Of a DNA stretch of 64,000 nucleotides, positions 1 through 8,455 are shown one piece after another. The stretch is from NCBI RefSeq assembly GCF_003148825.1, contig NZ_QGGZ01000021.1, forward strand, positions 1-64,000, written 5' to 3'. The notes under the pieces are model-generated. The model had not been told where the DNA came from, did not search any database, and worked only from the letters and a program-made list of their open reading frames with translations. The translations under genes were made by a program, and so were the position numbers. The stretch is from Streptomyces sp. CG 926 (lineage in GTDB: Bacteria; Actinomycetota; Actinomycetes; Streptomycetales; Streptomycetaceae). Each line of letters starts with the position of its first letter. Positions within the stretch are counted from its first letter, which is position 1.

Positions 1-93
1 CCGTGAACGTCTCCACCCACACCGGCTCAGCCCTCAACACCCCACCCATACAGGCAAAATGCCCAAAACTGAGCCTTCTGCAACAACCTTTAG
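1..93. other. left flank, no gene recognised
   Basis: This stretch lies outside the insertion sequence that begins at 94. No credible reading frame, RNA gene or promoter was recognised. It could be the end of a neighbouring mobile element, but that cannot be shown from so short a piece. Confidence 0.3.
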
Positions 94-108
94 GCTTGCC
101 GTTTAACC
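94..108 (+). repeat. left terminal inverted repeat of the IS
   Basis: GCTTGCCGTTTAACC pairs with 1992-2006, with one mismatch at base 13. TAG at 91-93 lies directly outside it. Confidence 0.75.
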
Positions 109-138
109 TCATGGGCAGTCCGCGCTTACCGTAGGTGC

Positions 139-402
139 GTGAACGACATCAACACCGAAACCCTTGGCTGGGACCTCATCGGTTGGGACAGCGACGAGCA
201 GGCCGCACATGTCACTGGTCTCAACAGAGTTGAGATTCTGAGGATCAGGGACCTGCTCCCCGGCCGGGACGACGACTTCCTTGAGACGGCCGTCTACGAG
301 GTGCCGCCCGCGCTGTACTCAGCGATGCAGGGTGCAATCCCGCACCTGGAGTTCCGTGAGGGGCTGGAATACCAGATCGGTGGATTCCTCCTACGAGTCT
401 GA
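139..402 (+). CDS. small protein of unknown function carried inside the IS
   Basis: This 87-residue protein starts at GTG 139. It is acidic, has no signal peptide or membrane segment, and no family was recognised. It lies between the left inverted repeat and the transposase, and its last 12 bases overlap the 3' end of the convergent transposase gene. It is therefore either an accessory gene of the element or a passenger. Its balanced composition and internal Leu/Glu-rich stretches look like real protein, but the frame is short and could be spurious. Confidence 0.45.
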   Translation: MNDINTETLGWDLIGWDSDEQAAHVTGLNRVEILRIRDLLPGRDDDFLETAVYEVPPALYSAMQGAIPHLEFREGLEYQIGGFLLRV

Positions 403-1878
403 GCTTGACGGCCCGCTGGTGCGTCGGGGCTTCGTGCCGACCTTGTGGTGTGCGGGTCGCGTGTAGGGCTCGCCGGTGGCGAGGACGCGTCCGACGCCGT
501 AGCGGGAAGCCGGTCGCCGATTCTTGGAGCCAGGAGGGCAGCCGGGGCCGGGCCGGCTGGGTTTCGGTGCACGGGCTGGCGTGCCGGTCTTCGCGTGCAG
601 GTTCCTGAACCCTCGGCGGACTCGGGCAGGGGTGAGCCTGTTCGGTTCCGCCGGTCGTTCCCAGGGTCGGCGCAGGTCCCACGCGAGGGGGCGGGCGAGG
701 CAGAGTTGGGCATGTGCGGCCAGAACGAGCCAGGTCCAGCGGTCGGCCGCAGCGGAGTCCCGGAGCTTGGGCCGGGTCCAGCCGAGGGTCTGCTTAAGCA
801 GGCGGAAGGTGTGCTCCACATCGAAGCGGCGGAGAAACGCCTGCCAGCACCGGTCAACGTCGCCCCTGACGGCGCCGGTGCCCGACCACCACAGCCAGAC
901 AGGCTTGTTCACCCCGCCGCTGGGCAGCTTCTCGACCGTCAGGCGGATCACGGTGCCCTCGATGACCGGCAGCGGCCCCTCATGGTCGAGCCACGCCGCC
1001 CGGCGGGTCAGCCGGGGATGGAGCCGGTCCCACGCCTCCGCGGTCGCCGTCCCATACCGGTCGGTGTTGGTGACGGTCACCGCGGTGACCTCGCCCCAGG
1101 TCTCAGGCCGTCCGAAGACGAACTCACCGCCGTGTTTGGGCGGACGACCGCCCTGCGGCGGGCAGATCCACGGCACCGGGACAGGCTTGCGCATCACTCG
1201 GTCCGAGCGCAATCGGCCCAGCACCTCGACTGGCAGATCACTCAGGAGATGGGCGATGCGGGGTGCGTCATAGCCGGCGTCCAACACGACCAGGACGTTC
1301 GGCGCCCCCAATTGCCACTGGCCGGCGTCCTTGAGACGTTGGACGACGTCGCGGACCTGTTCGGCCGTGACCGCGGCCAAGTCGGCGCCGGGCTCCAGCC
1401 GGATGGCGTCCAGCAGGGCCGTCCATGAGGTCCGGCCCGTCTCCAGTGCGGCGACGATCGAGTACGGCCAGCCGGGGACCATCTGGTGCTTGCCCTGGCC
1501 CCGGCCGAAGGTGTGGCAGAAGGAGCGGTCCGAGCAGGTGTCGGCGTCCGGCCGAAGCCAGGGGGAGACGTCCACGGCCAGCACCAGGCGACCGTCGTTC
1601 GCCCGGGGCAGCGGCACACCCGCCAGTGCGCGACGCAGCCGGGCGACGTCGATCCGGCCTCGGTTGATCCCGGAGTACAGGGCGCCGTGCCCGCGTCTGT
1701 GTTCCGGTGCGAGCGCCAGGTCCACAAGGGTCCGGACCGGTCCGTCGGTGCACAGCAGCGCGTCGCACAGGTCGAACAAGGCGTCCGCCCGTGACGTAAT
1801 GCACCCGTACAGTTCAGACCGGAAATCCGACAACTTCGACAACGCGTCTCGCTGAGCGCTGTGCTCGACCAATCCCAC
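391..1878 (-). CDS. DDE transposase, IS4-like superfamily
   Basis: This 495-residue transposase would cut and rejoin the ends of the surrounding element. The likely catalytic acids are Asp103 (in VLAVDVSPW), Asp200 (in VLVVLDAGYD) and Glu355 (in FDVEHTFRLLKQTLGW), the last in the E-x6-K/R context typical of IS4-type RNase H-fold transposases. The N-terminal 100 residues are probably a DNA-binding region. The C-terminal 70 residues are Arg/Pro-rich. No frameshift or internal stop is seen, so the enzyme may be active. The gene reads away from the right inverted repeat, and about 110 bp between 1879 and 1991 would hold its promoter. The IS family name is left open. Confidence 0.85.
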   Translation of the reverse strand: MGLVEHSAQRDALSKLSDFRSELYGCITSRADALFDLCDALLCTDGPVRTLVDLALAPEHRRGHGALYSGINRGRIDVARLRRALAGVPLPRANDGRLVLAVDVSPWLRPDADTCSDRSFCHTFGRGQGKHQMVPGWPYSIVAALETGRTSWTALLDAIRLEPGADLAAVTAEQVRDVVQRLKDAGQWQLGAPNVLVVLDAGYDAPRIAHLLSDLPVEVLGRLRSDRVMRKPVPVPWICPPQGGRPPKHGGEFVFGRPETWGEVTAVTVTNTDRYGTATAEAWDRLHPRLTRRAAWLDHEGPLPVIEGTVIRLTVEKLPSGGVNKPVWLWWSGTGAVRGDVDRCWQAFLRRFDVEHTFRLLKQTLGWTRPKLRDSAAADRWTWLVLAAHAQLCLARPLAWDLRRPWERPAEPNRLTPARVRRGFRNLHAKTGTPARAPKPSRPGPGCPPGSKNRRPASRYGVGRVLATGEPYTRPAHHKVGTKPRRTSGPSSSDS

Positions 1879-1991
1879 GATCCCGGCCTCCGTGCTACAT
1901 CAACCTTGAGTACAGGATCGGAGCCCGGCCTCGCGCACGTCCGGTGAACTGCGGAAACTCCGAACAAGTTCGAGCCCGGTTCGACGCCGGT

Positions 1992-2006
1992 GGATAAACG
2001 GCAAGC
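1992..2006 (-). repeat. right terminal inverted repeat of the IS
   Basis: The minus strand reads GCTTGCCGTTTATCC and is the partner of 94-108. TAG at 2007-2009 lies directly outside it. Confidence 0.75.
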
Positions 2007-2111
2007 TAGGGCATCTCCTTGTGCGCTCGACCGGCCAGGAGAGCAGAGCCTGGCGGTACGCGGGGAAAATCCAGGGGAGCGGACGGCCGCGCGCTGCTAC
2101 GGTCGGGCGCC

Positions 2112-2615
2112 ATGAGCTGGCTTCCCGATGACTTCGTCCACCCTGTCCTGGTACCGCTGCCGGGCGGTGGCCATCACCTGCGGCCGATCCGGGAGGTGGA
2201 CACCCCGCTCGACTATCCGGCTGTGATGGGTTCGCGCGAGCGGCTGTGGACCATCTTCGGCCCGGCCTGGGGCTGGCCCGCGGACACCATGACCTACGAG
2301 GCCGACCAGGCCGACCTTCTGCGGCACGAGAAGGAGATCGCCGCGCACCAGTCCTTCAACTACGCGCTGTTCGACGCGGCGGAGACAGTCCTGCTCGGCT
2401 GTGTCTACATCGACCCTCCGGAGAGGGCCGGTGCGGACGGCGAGATCTGCTGGTGGGTGGTGGACGAGCTGGTGGGCAGCGAGGTCGAGCAGGCCCTCGA
2501 CGTGCTGGTGCCGCAATGGATCGCCGCCGACTGGCCGTTCGAGCAGCCGCGCTTCCTCGGCCGTGACATCTCCTGGTCGGACTGGCTCGCCCTGCCGCAG
2601 CCTGCCGACGCGTAA
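2112..2615 (+). CDS. GNAT-like acetyltransferase-fold protein
   Basis: This 167-residue protein starts at ATG 2112. Its N-terminus (HPVLVPLPGGGHHLRPIRE) and the later ICWWVVDELVG segment resemble small GNAT-fold proteins in which a strand leads into the acyl-CoA-binding loop, but the canonical Q/RxxGxG/A signature is not clear. The substrate is unknown. The gene stands alone just outside the IS. An unrelated alpha/beta protein is possible, so the family call is tentative while the coding call is firm. Confidence 0.7.
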   Translation: MSWLPDDFVHPVLVPLPGGGHHLRPIREVDTPLDYPAVMGSRERLWTIFGPAWGWPADTMTYEADQADLLRHEKEIAAHQSFNYALFDAAETVLLGCVYIDPPERAGADGEICWWVVDELVGSEVEQALDVLVPQWIAADWPFEQPRFLGRDISWSDWLALPQPADA

Positions 2616-2798
2616 GGCCCGGCCTCCGTGGCCCGCCGCAAGGGCCGCGACGGTATCGCCATCGCCGACCGGGGCGGCCGGGCCCGCCACTCCCGGTCAA
2701 TGCTCGGCTCCATGCAGCACGGCGCAGGGACCGTTCCCCTGATGGGGCATCATCTCCGAGGGCCCCGACGGCGGGGCATCGCGTGGAGGAGACGTCGC

Positions 2799-3194
2799 AT
2801 GGTCGAGTGGAAACGGATCAGTTCGGGCGTTCGTCCCGTACCCAGCCCTGCCGCGACCGGCTCGGTCTGGGCCGCAGCGGCCGTCGCGGCCGTCGCTCTG
2901 GTCGCCGTGCTCAATCTCCTGGACGGGCCCGACGATCCCACCGTCGACCTCTTGGCGCTCTCCCTCGCCGTGGCCGTGGTGAGCCGGGGAGCCCGCCTCA
3001 CCGCGGCACCCGGGACCGCCTTGCTCTGTTGGCTCGTGCTCAACTTCTTCGCGACCGCGCCCGTCGGTGAGCTGAGCTGGGAGACACCGTACGACGTGGT
3101 ACGCCTCGTCTGCCTGCTCGCCGCGGCGGGCGCGGGAACCGTCGTCGCCCGCCTCCTCCACGCGCGCGCCGCGCACCACCGGCTCACGCCGTAG
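2799..3194 (+). CDS. small DUF4118-like membrane protein
   Basis: This 131-residue protein starts at ATG 2799, with GGAGGA at 2785-2790. It has about four hydrophobic helices: VWAAAAVAAVALVAVLNLL, VDLLALSLAVAVVSRG, a segment around LLCWLVLNFFATAPVG, and VVRLVCLLAAAGAGTVVARLL. The NFFATAP turn resembles the membrane module of KdpD-type sensors (DUF4118), but no kinase domain follows. It may be a stand-alone membrane sensor module or of unknown function. Longer upstream frames are Arg-rich and have no ribosome site, so the ATG at 2799 was preferred. Confidence 0.7.
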   Translation: MVEWKRISSGVRPVPSPAATGSVWAAAAVAAVALVAVLNLLDGPDDPTVDLLALSLAVAVVSRGARLTAAPGTALLCWLVLNFFATAPVGELSWETPYDVVRLVCLLAAAGAGTVVARLLHARAAHHRLTP

Positions 3195-3212
3195 GGGACG
3201 CGCGGCTGCGGG

Positions 3213-3935
3213 TCAGCCGGCGGGCGTGGCTCCGGAGGTCTTGCGCAGCACACCTATCTTGTCGATGCGGTGCTCGGGATTGCCTTGCGCGTCGCTCCAG
3301 AAGTTGCCCTCGGCGTGGTCCTCGGGCGTGGCGCAGGTCGAGATCGTGATCATGGCCTGGGTGGGGGCCGCCCCGGGCTTCCCGGGCACCGCGGCACGCT
3401 GTTCGCCCAGTGAGCGCTCCGACCGGAAGGACGTCTTGCGGGTCTCGGTGATCTCGTAGATGTACACCACCTCCCCGACGGTCACCTGGACCGTGTCGCC
3501 CACCTCGACGGCGGGCAGGCGCCCCAGCGGGCCACCGGCCGACAGGCGGTGCGCGGTGATCAGGAAATTGCCCACCTGCCCGGGCGCGACCCCGCCCCGC
3601 TTCCCGTAGGGGCTGGCCGCCACTCCGAGGTCCTGGATGCGGGTTCCCGGTACGTCGTCGGTGGTGCCCTCGTACGGAACCACGCGCAGCCCGGTGATGC
3701 CGGCGGCGGGTATCGACAGCGTGGACTCCACGGGCGCGGACGCGGGTGCGGGGGCCGCAGCGCGGGTGACCACCGCCGGAGGCCGGGCGGCCGTAGCGGA
3801 TGCAGATGCGGATACGGATGCGGATGCGGACACCGCCGCACCGGCGGCCGTCGAAGGGGTGCACGCCACCAGCAGGGCGGTCGCGGCACCGGCCAGGACG
3901 GCGGGAACGGCTCGGTACGGGAACGGCAAGGACAT
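3213..3935 (-). CDS. sortase-family lipoprotein (class E/F type)
   Basis: This 240-residue protein has a signal peptide ending in a lipobox (LLVAC, Cys near residue 22). An Ala/Ser-rich linker follows, encoded by an imperfect hexanucleotide repeat near 3795-3830, and then a sortase beta-barrel. The catalytic elements are visible: His in LITAHRLSAGGPLGRL, Cys in ISTCATPED and Arg in PEHRIDKIGVL. Class E/F sortases act outside the membrane as transpeptidases or carboxypeptidases on sorting signals. No substrate with a sorting motif was found next to it. Lipid anchoring instead of a membrane helix is a mild oddity. ATG 3935 was chosen because the signal peptide starts there. Confidence 0.85.
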   Translation of the reverse strand: MSLPFPYRAVPAVLAGAATALLVACTPSTAAGAAVSASASVSASASATAARPPAVVTRAAAPAPASAPVESTLSIPAAGITGLRVVPYEGTTDDVPGTRIQDLGVAASPYGKRGGVAPGQVGNFLITAHRLSAGGPLGRLPAVEVGDTVQVTVGEVVYIYEITETRKTSFRSERSLGEQRAAVPGKPGAAPTQAMITISTCATPEDHAEGNFWSDAQGNPEHRIDKIGVLRKTSGATPAG

Positions 3936-4238
3936 GGGCGTTTTCCGTGTCGGTCGGGTCGGCCGGAACAGAGCGGGCCGGGGCGGGCCGGGCGGGCGGC
4001 GCCCGGGTGAGCCGATGCGCCCGGCCAGAGTGACATACGGAGCAAGAGGTCCATAAGGGTCCGACCCTGTGACCTGGCTCCCGCGGGTCGGCACACGGAA
4101 TCGACGGAATCAGAAGTCACGGGAACTTCTCTCCGCCCCGCTACGACTACCTCGCCGGAGGGAGTGCCGTCCCGGCTCCGGCACGGCCCGATCGGCACCC
4201 CGTCCGTCTGGAACCGAGTACAAGAATCCGGAGTGACG

Positions 4239-4481
4239 ATGACGGACCGGCTTGAGTACCCGACCCTGGCGATCACCGCGCTGAAGCGGTGGGCGCCGCC
4301 GCCCGCTCTCGCCGGCTTCGTGGCGCTCCTCATAGTGATGTTCGCCGTCGCGTACGGGGTGGGGGCGAGCGCCGGACCCGTGGCCCCCGGCATGCGCTCC
4401 ACGGAGGTCGACGGCCCCGGATTCGTCGGGGACCTGGGACGGCCGCACGGGCACACCGGCGGTACGGGTGGTACGCGGTGA
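4239..4481 (+). CDS. small membrane protein, first gene of the copper operon
   Basis: This 80-residue protein has one transmembrane helix (ALAGFVALLIVMFAVAYGVG) and a Gly/His-containing tail (GRPHGHTGGTGGTR). Its TGA overlaps the GTG of the copper ATPase in the sequence GTGA, so the two are probably translationally coupled. The His residues in the tail could bind metal, but that is inference. GTG 4233 is an alternative start two codons upstream. The family was not recognised. Confidence 0.65.
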   Translation: MTDRLEYPTLAITALKRWAPPPALAGFVALLIVMFAVAYGVGASAGPVAPGMRSTEVDGPGFVGDLGRPHGHTGGTGGTR

Positions 4482-6772
4482 CGGCCGAGCGGACCGAGGT
4501 GGTGACCACCACCGATCTGGTGGTCGGCGGGATGACCTGCGCGGCCTGTGTCACCCGCGTGGAGAAGCGGCTGGCGAAGATCGAGGGCGTGAGCGCCACG
4601 GTCAACCTCGCCACCGGGCGGGCCAGGGTGCTGCACCCGGCGTACGTGACGAGCGGCGACCTCGTCGCGGTGGTCGAGCGGGCGGGCTACCGCGCCGAGG
4701 TGCCGGCTCCGCCCGAGCCCGCGCGGGACCGGGCGCCGGCGGAGCCGGCCGAGGGCGCCCCGGGCGGCGAGGAGGTGCGGCGGCTGGTGATCACCGCCGT
4801 GCTGTCCGTGCCGGTGCTGGTGCTGTCGATGGCGCCCGCCCTGCAGTTCCGCAACTGGCAGTGGCTGTGCTTCGTGCTGGCCGCGCCGGTCGCCGTCTGG
4901 GGTTCGCTGCCGTTCCACACCCGGGCGGTGCGGGGGCTGCGGCATGCGGCGGCGACCATGGACACCCTGGTGTCCCTGGGCGTGGTCGCTTCCTTCTCCT
5001 GGTCGGCGTACGCGCTGTTCCTGGGCGGGGCGGGCGATCCGGGGATGCGGATGCCGTTCAGCCTGTTGCCCTCGGCCGGCGGCGGGGTGGCCCACATCTA
5101 TCTGGAGGCCGCGGTCGGGGTCCCGCTGTTCGTACTGACCGGGCGCTTCCTCGAATCCCGGGCACGCCGCGGCACGGGTGAGGCACTGCACTCACTCGCC
5201 GATCTGGCAGCCAAGGACGTGACCGTACGGGAGGACGGCCACGAGCGGTCGGTCCCGATCGGGCAGTTGCGGGTGGGGCAGGAGTTCGTCGTCCGGCCGG
5301 GCGAGCGGGTCGCGACGGACGGGGTGGTCTCCTCCGGCGGTTCGGCCGTCGACCTCTCCCTGGTCACCGGCGAGAGCGAGCCCGTCGAGGTGGGCCCCGG
5401 CCAGGCCGTGATCGGCGGTGCGGTGAACGCGGGCGGTCTGCTGCTCGTCCGGGCCACCGCGGTCGGTGCGGACACCCAGCTCGCCCGGATCACCCACATG
5501 GTCACCGAGGCGCAGGCCGGAAAGGCCCGGGCCCAGCGGCTGGCCGACACCGTGGCGGGGGTCTTCGTACCGGTGGTGCTGGCGCTGGCCGTCACCGTGC
5601 TCGGCTTCTGGCTCGGGGCCGGAGCAGATCCGCAGGCCGCGGTCACGGCCTGTGTGGCCGTCCTGGTGGTGGCCTGCCCCTGTGCGCTCGGGCTGGCGAC
5701 GCCCACCGCCCTGCTGACGGCCACCGGCCGGGGCGCGCAGCTGGGTCTGCTGGTCAGCGGCCCGCGGGCGTTGGAGACCCTGCGGCACGTGGACACCGTG
5801 GTCCTGGACAAGACGGGCACGCTGACGACCGGCCACATGACCGTCGCGCGCGTGACGGCGGTACCGGACGGGGTCGGCCCGGAGCGGGCCCTGTGGCTGG
5901 CCGCGGCCGTGGAACAGGGTTCCGAACATCCACTGGGCCGTGCCGTGGTCGCCTACCACCGGCAGGAGTCGTACGGCCGGCCGCCGGGCGAGGTGTCCGA
6001 TTTCCGGGCCACCGCGGGCATCGGGGTGACCGGGGTCGTGGAGGGCCACCGCGTGGAGGTGTGCGCCGCCGGCGCCGACCTGCATCCTTCGCTGGACCGG
6101 GCCCTGGCCGAGGCGGAGGCGGCGGCGCACACGCCGGTCCTGGTCCGCGTGGACGGCGCCGACCAGGCCCTGATCGCCCTCGGGGACGTCCTGCGCCCCG
6201 GCAGCTACCGGGCCGTCGACCGGCTTCGGCGCCTGGGGGTGGAACCGGTACTGGCCACCGGCGACCGCGAGGCCACCGCGTCCCGGGTCGCCGCCGCGCT
6301 CGGCATCACCGACGTGCACGCGCACTGCTCGCCCGAGGACAAGGCACGGCTCGTACGGGAGTTGCGCGCTCAAGGGCGCCGGGTCGCGGTGATCGGCGAC
6401 GGGGTGAACGACGCCGGGGCCCTGGCCGGGGCCGATCTCGGCATCGCGATGGGAAGCGGAACGGACGTGGCCATCGGCGCGGCCGACGTCACGCTGGTAC
6501 GGGGCGACATCGAGGCGGTCGCCGACGCCGTCGAGCTGGCCAGGCGCACGCTCGGGACGATCCGGGCCAACCTCGTCTGGGCCTTCGGGTACAACGTGGT
6601 CACGGTGCCGCTCGCCGCGGTGGGGATGCTCAACCCGATGGTCGCGGCCGCGGCGATGTCGATGAGTTCGGTGATGGTGGTGGCCAACAGTCTTCGGTTG
6701 CGTACCTGGCGACCGGCGCCGCAGTCGCACCGGGCGGGAACGGGCAGCCGAGCGAGAGGTACGGGACGATGA
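4478..6772 (+). CDS. copA: copper-exporting P1B-type ATPase
   Basis: This 764-residue heavy-metal ATPase pumps Cu(I) out of the cytoplasm using ATP. The N-terminal metal-binding domain has GMTCAAC near residue 20. Membrane helices follow, then the TGES actuator motif, the CPC ion-binding motif in VVACPCALGLATPTA, the DKTGTLT phosphorylation site, the nucleotide-binding region with a GSEHPLG-type His-Pro motif, and GDGVNDAGAL near the C-terminus. The CPC plus CxxC combination is typical of the P1B-1 (Cu+/Ag+) group. It starts at GTG 4478 inside the stop of the preceding gene and ends in ATGA shared with the next gene. No CsoR or CueR operator was recognised upstream. Confidence 0.93.
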   Translation: MTAERTEVVTTTDLVVGGMTCAACVTRVEKRLAKIEGVSATVNLATGRARVLHPAYVTSGDLVAVVERAGYRAEVPAPPEPARDRAPAEPAEGAPGGEEVRRLVITAVLSVPVLVLSMAPALQFRNWQWLCFVLAAPVAVWGSLPFHTRAVRGLRHAAATMDTLVSLGVVASFSWSAYALFLGGAGDPGMRMPFSLLPSAGGGVAHIYLEAAVGVPLFVLTGRFLESRARRGTGEALHSLADLAAKDVTVREDGHERSVPIGQLRVGQEFVVRPGERVATDGVVSSGGSAVDLSLVTGESEPVEVGPGQAVIGGAVNAGGLLLVRATAVGADTQLARITHMVTEAQAGKARAQRLADTVAGVFVPVVLALAVTVLGFWLGAGADPQAAVTACVAVLVVACPCALGLATPTALLTATGRGAQLGLLVSGPRALETLRHVDTVVLDKTGTLTTGHMTVARVTAVPDGVGPERALWLAAAVEQGSEHPLGRAVVAYHRQESYGRPPGEVSDFRATAGIGVTGVVEGHRVEVCAAGADLHPSLDRALAEAEAAAHTPVLVRVDGADQALIALGDVLRPGSYRAVDRLRRLGVEPVLATGDREATASRVAAALGITDVHAHCSPEDKARLVRELRAQGRRVAVIGDGVNDAGALAGADLGIAMGSGTDVAIGAADVTLVRGDIEAVADAVELARRTLGTIRANLVWAFGYNVVTVPLAAVGMLNPMVAAAAMSMSSVMVVANSLRLRTWRPAPQSHRAGTGSRARGTGR

Positions 6773-7302
6773 CGCGTTCACCTTCGGAGCAAGCCGTGGG
6801 CGGCCGGCTCACGACCCGTCTACGCGCGCGCGAGGGGCTGCGGGCCGCGCTCGTCCCGGTGGTGGCCTGCTCGCTCGCGCTGGCCGGGCTGACGGCCTGG
6901 ACCTCGTCCGGCGCCGCGGGCAGCCCGCCGCGGATCGCCGCCGGGAACGGTCGTGTCCTGCTGCCCCAGGGCAGCAGTCGGGACACGGCCGCCTTCTTCG
7001 ACATCACCAACATCGGTGGCTCGGAGGACCAGTTGACCGAGGTGACCTCACCCGGGGCCGAGGAGACGTTGCTCAGCCGGCGCGAGCGCGCGGGGCTCGG
7101 GGCCGCCGACCTCGTCCGGACGACGGGTTCGGTGAGGGTGCCCGCGGGGGGCACGGTCACGATGTCCCCCTTCGACCTGAGTGTCACGACCCGGGCGAAG
7201 GAGCTGGGTTGGCAGGCGGGCGACCTGGTGCCGTTCGTCCTCCACTTCCGCTACAGCGCACCGATCGAGGTGGTGGCGGTGGTGGTCCGGCCCGGCAGCT
7301 GA
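6769..7302 (+). CDS. PCuAC-like exported protein lacking the usual copper ligands
   Basis: This 177-residue protein overlaps the ATPase stop by 4 bp (ATGA). A hydrophobic segment (ALVPVVACSLALAGLTAW) directs it across the membrane. The rest matches the PCuAC (DUF461) periplasmic copper chaperone fold: AAFFDITNIGG, DQLTEVTSP, VRVPAGGTVTMSPFDLSV and VPFVLHFRY. Canonical members bind Cu with an H(M)x10Mx21HxM motif. Here the first His position reads ETLLSRRERAG and the HxM position reads FDLSV, so the His and Met ligands are absent. It may act with the ATPase without binding copper in the usual way, or bind something else. Confidence 0.75.
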   Translation: MTRSPSEQAVGGRLTTRLRAREGLRAALVPVVACSLALAGLTAWTSSGAAGSPPRIAAGNGRVLLPQGSSRDTAAFFDITNIGGSEDQLTEVTSPGAEETLLSRRERAGLGAADLVRTTGSVRVPAGGTVTMSPFDLSVTTRAKELGWQAGDLVPFVLHFRYSAPIEVVAVVVRPGS

Positions 7303-7366
7303 CCGCGGGTACCCGCACGCGTTCCCGACACGGGCCCCTGCGAGGGTGTGTCGTAGGGGCGAACTC

Positions 7367-7927
7367 GTGGAGGAGGTCGACGATCGGGACCGTGTCGTGG
7401 CGGTCGTGGACCGTGCGGCGGCGATCCGGGGGCGCCGGCCGCACCGGGTCGCGACCGTCGTGTGCCGCGACGGCGACGGACGGTTCCTTGTGCACCGTCG
7501 CCCGGACGACGTGTCCCGCTTCCCGGGGCAGTTCGACTGGATGCTCGGCGGCGCCGTCCAGGCCGTCTCTTTCGGATCGTGGCGGCCGAGCCCGCGGCGT
7601 CCGGTGCCGTGCCCGACAACGCGGCCGGGTGCGGTGCCGGACGCCGCGGGCCCGGCAAGATCCGAAAGAGACGGCCTAGGTCGGCGAGTCCTACGAGGAA
7701 GCCGCCGCGCGGGAACTGGCGGAGGAGCTCGGTGTGCGCGGCACCCCCGCTTCGTGCTCAAGTTCCTGTGCGACGGGGCCATCAGGCCCTACTGGCCGGG
7801 CCTGCACGAAGTCGTGGTCACGGCACCGGTTCGACCCGACCCGGGTGGGGTCGCCTGGTTCGACCGGCCGACCGAGCCCGCGCCCGCGCTCGACGAGCTC
7901 GTACGCGGCTCCGCGAATCGGCCGTGA
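7367..7927 (+). pseudogene. Nudix hydrolase gene broken by a palindromic insert and a frameshift
   Basis: The N-terminal part (start GTG 7367, AGGGG upstream) reads RVATVVCRDGDGRFLVHRR and DWMLGGAV in one frame. The Nudix box continues as GESYEEAAARELAEELGVRG in a second frame from 7683. The C-terminal part (RFVLKFLCDGAIRPYWPGLH) returns to the first frame from 7748. Removing the 118-bp insert 7562-7679 gives GGAV-QV-GESYEE, a perfect Gx5Ex7REUxEExGU box. A second defect, one extra base, lies in the C run at 7744-7748. The frame happens to stay open through the insert, so a nonsense protein could still be translated. The active hydrolase is lost unless the second defect is a sequencing error. 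Confidence 0.85.
7562..7679. mobile_element. 118-bp palindromic MITE-like insertion
   Basis: The insert sits between two AG dinucleotides (7560-7561 and 7678-7679), and excising one AG plus the insert restores the Nudix box. Both ends read GCCGTCTCTTTCGGATC inward (7562-7578 and the complement of 7660-7676). The inverted repeat continues imperfectly to the centre through GCCCGCGGCGTCCGG-type arms, so nearly the whole element can fold as one hairpin. It has no coding capacity. A related 28-bp end occurs at 50830-50857. Confidence 0.8.
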
Positions 7928-8027
7928 GTGGTGTGCGTGGCGCCGCATCGATCCGGATCGACCGGGTAGTCGCGCGAGGACGAACACGGCCGTCGTACCG
8001 ACTCCGCGTGACATCGCGTGACATCGC

Positions 8028-8327
8028 GTGGTGGACGGTCGGCGCCGTGACCGGTACCGAGCCGAGGTGGTCCCCGTGCACGCCCTTCCCGACGACCCCG
8101 TACCGCCCAACCCGACGCCGGCGCCGGGACCCGGCCCCGGGCCGGAGCCAGGTCCGCTTCCGGGGCCCGTTCCCGGTCCCGGCGGCCCCGATCCCGTACC
8201 TCCGGAGCCTCCGCGGCCCGAACCCGATCCCTGGCCGGATCCCGCGCCCGGGCCCGATCCGCTGCCTCCGCCCGGCCCGCTGCCCGGTCCGGTTCCGGCA
8301 CCCGCGCCCGTGTCCACCACGGGCTGA
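8028..8327 (+). CDS. short proline/glycine-rich protein, uncertain
   Basis: After about 25 ordinary residues this frame encodes a chain of PGPGP, PEPP and PDP units and ends VSTTG. No signal peptide or domain is recognisable. GTG codons at 8028, 8031 and near 8071 are possible starts. The opposite strand is also open (Gly/Ser/Ala-rich) because the region is compositionally extreme, so the strand is not secure. A comparable Pro-rich frame lies at 16211-16381 on the minus strand. Confidence 0.35.
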   Translation: MVDGRRRDRYRAEVVPVHALPDDPVPPNPTPAPGPGPGPEPGPLPGPVPGPGGPDPVPPEPPRPEPDPWPDPAPGPDPLPPPGPLPGPVPAPAPVSTTG

Positions 8328-8455
8328 GACGGGCCGACGGTCCGCCCGTCTCAGCTCGGCCGCTCACGAAGGGTGACGTGCGGCCACGGCGTGCACAGCT
8401 TCAACCTGCCGGTAGGGGGGTATGTGGTGGTGAGGGAAACCCCCGAGGAGGCGAC

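Larger units (their letters stand above)
94..2006 (-). mobile_element. insertion sequence with 15-bp imperfect inverted repeats and TAG target duplication
   Basis: The left end GCTTGCCGTTTAACC (94-108) and the reverse complement of the right end, GCTTGCCGTTTATCC (1992-2006), match at 14 of 15 bases. A TAG triplet flanks the element on each side (91-93 and 2007-2009), as expected for a 3-bp target duplication. The 1913-bp element carries a DDE transposase on the minus strand and a small convergent gene on the plus strand. The matching ends and duplication suggest an intact, fairly recent insertion. The IS family was not identified from sequence alone. Confidence 0.75.

Noticed and set aside
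8028..8320. Gly/Ser-rich protein on the minus strand opposite the Pro-rich frame.
   Set aside because: Both frames result from the same compositional tract. The plus strand has plausible GTG starts and a sharp end, so only it was listed, at low confidence.
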